From the NCBI GenBank assembly GCA_947254665.1, contig CAMYEJ010000061.1:1-7946 (forward strand): DNA of 7,946 bases, read 5' to 3'. Under the pieces are notes generated by a model. The model was not told the DNA's origin. It was given only the letters and a program-made list of their open reading frames with translations, and searched no databases. How positions within the stretch are numbered: position 1 is the first letter of the stretch; each line of letters begins with the position of its first letter. This DNA is from an uncultured Peptoniphilus sp. GTDB taxonomy: Bacteria > Bacillota > Clostridia > Tissierellales > Peptoniphilaceae. The translations under genes were made by a program, and so were the position numbers. Shown one piece after another: positions 6,100 through 7,946 of this stretch.

Positions 6100-7130
6100 T
6101 CAAGATCACCTCCCATTATAATAGAAGATATTCTTTCCAGATCTTCGTCACTGTAGTATTCAATTTCAAGTTTCTTCACAGTTCCAGTACCCTTTACACT
6201 GATTTTAGTACCTAGATGGGAACTGATTTTATCTAAGAGAGCATCGAGATATTTATCTCTTACTACTTCTTTTCTTCTTCTTGGTCTTTTTCTCCTGGTA
6301 TTACTAACACTTATGCTTTCATTTTTAATCCTTCTTGCTTCTCTTAATATATCTTCATCATTTTCAAGAGAAAGAAGAATTTGACCATGGGAAAAACTAA
6401 GATCACCGACTTCAATCATATCTTGAACCTCTTTAGGTAGTTTTAGAAGTCTTATTCTATTTCCAATAAATTGTCTACTTTTACCGAGGATATCCCCGAC
6501 TTCATCTTGAAACATGCCGTAATTTTCAATGAGGTTTCTGTAAGCCCTTGCTTCTTCGATTGGATTTAGGTCCTCCCTTTGAACGTTTTCTATAATTGAT
6601 ATCTTGTCCGCTTCAAAATCGCTTACATCGGCAACGATGCAAGGGACTTCCTTTAAACCAGCCATAATAGAGGCGCGAAGTCTTCTTTCACCAGCAATTA
6701 AAAAATATCTATTTCCCATAGGACGAACCATTAGAGGTTGCAAAACCCCTAGGTCCTTTATACTCTTTGCAAGTTCATTAAGTATTTCCTCGTCGAAGTA
6801 CTTACGAGGTTGATCCGGGTTCGCAGTGATAAGATCCACGCTTATGTTTTTAAGGCCATAATTATCAGGTTTTTTATCATTTTTTATATTATCCAAAGGA
6901 TCCCCTGATGGAATCGGTTCAATCTTTTCAGTTATAATTTTATTTCCAACTAAAGTTGATTTTATCTTTGCACTAAGTGTACTCTCTGAAAAATCATCTC
7001 TATTTGAATTAAAAGTATCTTCAATCTTTGAATCATCATCTTTAATAAACTCAGAAGTGATCTCTTCCTGTTGTTCCTTACTTAAAAAGTTAGAAAAACC
7101 ACGACCTAGTCCACGCTTCTTGTAACTCAT
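6096..7130 (-). CDS. parB: Chromosome-partition protein ParB (Spo0J family)
   Basis: ParB is a CTP-dependent DNA clamp that loads at parS sites, spreads along DNA and stimulates the ParA ATPase to segregate origins. The N-terminal RGLGRGFSNFL (6-16) is the ParA-interacting motif. A polar, acidic linker (about 18-90) follows, then the ParB/Srx nucleotide-binding domain with NPDQPRKYF (104-112), GERRLRA (147-153, CTP pocket) and ENVQREDLNPIEEA (181-194). A helix-turn-helix is at about 207-230 (QDEVGDILGKSRQFIGNRIR) and a C-terminal dimer domain is at about 290-344. TRRKRPRRRK (278-287) is an unusually basic hinge. At 344 residues it is longer than B. subtilis Spo0J (about 282), mainly through the linker. 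GGGAGG at 7141-7146 supports the ATG, which overlaps the parA stop by 4 nt (ATGA, 7127-7130). Confidence 0.97.
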   Translation of the reverse strand: MSYKKRGLGRGFSNFLSKEQQEEITSEFIKDDDSKIEDTFNSNRDDFSESTLSAKIKSTLVGNKIITEKIEPIPSGDPLDNIKNDKKPDNYGLKNISVDLITANPDQPRKYFDEEILNELAKSIKDLGVLQPLMVRPMGNRYFLIAGERRLRASIMAGLKEVPCIVADVSDFEADKISIIENVQREDLNPIEEARAYRNLIENYGMFQDEVGDILGKSRQFIGNRIRLLKLPKEVQDMIEVGDLSFSHGQILLSLENDEDILREARRIKNESISVSNTRRKRPRRRKEVVRDKYLDALLDKISSHLGTKISVKGTGTVKKLEIEYYSDEDLERISSIIMGGDLD

Positions 7131-7873
7131 TTCTTAAGCACCTCCCTAGCAAGTTTTTTGTATGAAAAAGCACCAGCACTAATTCTATCGTATTTGAAAA
7201 TATCCATACCATAACCGGGAGACTCAGCAAGACGGACATTTCTAGGAATAGTTGTGTTAAACGCAAGATCCTTAAAAAATCCTCTCACTTCTTCTACAAC
7301 CTGTTTAGAAAGCTTGTTTCTACCGTCATACATAGTCAAGAGAACCCCAAGAATACTTAAATCAGGATTAAAGTTCGATTTTATAAAATCGATGGATTCT
7401 ATAAGTTGACTTACACCTTCAAGGGCGTAGTATTCAGTTTGCACAGGAATTATGATACTATCACTAGCAATAAGTGTCATAATAGAAAGCACACTTAAAC
7501 TAGGCGGACTATCGATTAAAATATAGTCATAGTCGTCTTTTAATTTATTAACCTGATCTCTAAGTTTGTAGTGCCACTCAGTATTTGCAAGCTCTAAGTC
7601 GATTCCTGAAAGCTCTTGATTAGAAGGGATAATATCTACATTTTTTGATTCTGTAGATTTAATAACATCTAAATCACCATTAATTAGTAGGTCATATATA
7701 ATTTTATCTTGCTCTTTATTTAAACCAATGCCGGAAGTAGCGTTGCCTTGAGGGTCCATATCAATGATTAGAACCTTTTGTTTAAGGCGACCAAGACCAG
7801 CAGCCAAATTGATGACGGAAGTAGTCTTGCCTACCCCGCCTTTTTGGTTAAAAATAGAAATAACCTTTGCCAT
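7127..7873 (-). CDS. parA: Chromosome-partition ATPase ParA (Soj family)
   Basis: This is a deviant Walker-type ATPase that binds the nucleoid as an ATP dimer and moves or regulates origins together with ParB; Soj homologues also act on DnaA. From the chosen start, the 248-residue product carries FNQKGGVGKTT (8-18, Walker A with signature lysine), DMDPQGN (38-44), YILIDSPPSLSVL (117-129, Walker B with Asp121), TMYDGRN (180-186) and IPRNVRLAESPGYG (209-222). I chose ATG 7873 because MAKVISIFNQKGG matches family N-termini and GAGGTG at 7882-7877 is well spaced. An in-frame ATG at 7888 (five extra residues) also has an AAGGA upstream but lies inside a palindromic operator-like site. It is the first gene of a five-gene operon and its length is normal. 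Confidence 0.97.
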   Translation of the reverse strand: MAKVISIFNQKGGVGKTTSVINLAAGLGRLKQKVLIIDMDPQGNATSGIGLNKEQDKIIYDLLINGDLDVIKSTESKNVDIIPSNQELSGIDLELANTEWHYKLRDQVNKLKDDYDYILIDSPPSLSVLSIMTLIASDSIIIPVQTEYYALEGVSQLIESIDFIKSNFNPDLSILGVLLTMYDGRNKLSKQVVEEVRGFFKDLAFNTTIPRNVRLAESPGYGMDIFKYDRISAGAFSYKKLAREVLKK

Positions 7874-7881
7874 ATTCACCT

Positions 7882-7895
7882 CGAACATATGTTCC
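7882..7895. promoter_or_regulatory. Candidate LexA (SOS) operator in the parA leader
   Basis: CGAACATATGTTCC matches all 14 positions of the Gram-positive LexA/DinR consensus CGAACRNRYGTTYC, and its core GAACATATGTTC (7883-7894) is a perfect 12-bp palindrome. It adjoins the parA SD and contains the alternative ATG at 7888-7886. Binding there would block transcription from the candidate -10 at 7931-7936. The match is seen directly; function is inferred. Confidence 0.65.
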
Positions 7896-7930
7896 TTATA
7901 TATTTTACTTATTCTTGTCTTTATAATACT

Positions 7931-7943
7931 ATTATAGATTATA
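7931..7943 (-). promoter_or_regulatory. Putative -10 region of the parA-parB operon
   Basis: On the - strand TATAAT occurs at 7936-7931 and again at 7943-7938, within the palindrome GATTATAATC (7937-7946). Either would start transcription about 7917-7931, upstream of the LexA-like site. The -35 region would lie beyond the window edge, so the promoter cannot be confirmed. Confidence 0.35.
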
Positions 7944-7946
7944 ATC

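Overview
The window suggests a low-GC anaerobic member of the Firmicutes. The DNA is AT-rich, Shine-Dalgarno sites are strong and purine-rich, intrinsic terminators are U-rich, and the gene content fits: a Soj/Spo0J-type parA-parB pair, a Na+/alanine (AGCS) symporter and a 2-hydroxyacyl-CoA dehydratase-like double-cubane iron-sulfur protein. A Peptoniphilaceae/Tissierellia-type anaerobe is my best guess, but the sequence alone does not prove it.

Layout. On the + strand, a complete AGCS-family amino-acid:cation symporter (38-1405) has its own -10 box and SD and ends in a GAAA-loop terminator. A gene-free stretch of about 780 bases follows (1451-2230). It is packed with inverted and direct repeats, including a GTCATCCTGAGC-type dispersed repeat. 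Everything after that is on the - strand. A monocistronic gene (2276-3421) encodes a YjiM/double-cubane-cluster protein with its own terminator. Next comes a five-gene operon reading from 7873 down to 3656: parA, parB, a PhzF-family protein, a small single-pass membrane protein of unknown function, and a class V PLP aminotransferase, closed by a terminator at 3610-3644.

How the genes relate. The first three junctions of the operon are 4-nt start/stop overlaps. At the fourth, the upstream stop codon lies inside the next gene's SD. This predicts one translationally coupled mRNA that joins the chromosome-partition proteins to two metabolic enzymes. Two of the five genes use TTG starts.

The most interesting signal is a perfect match to the Gram-positive LexA/DinR operator consensus (CGAACRNRYGTTYC) at 7882-7895, touching the parA ribosome-binding site. 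If functional, it would put chromosome partitioning and the trailing enzymes under SOS control. I did not recognise any tRNA, rRNA, CRISPR array, complete insertion sequence or parS site.
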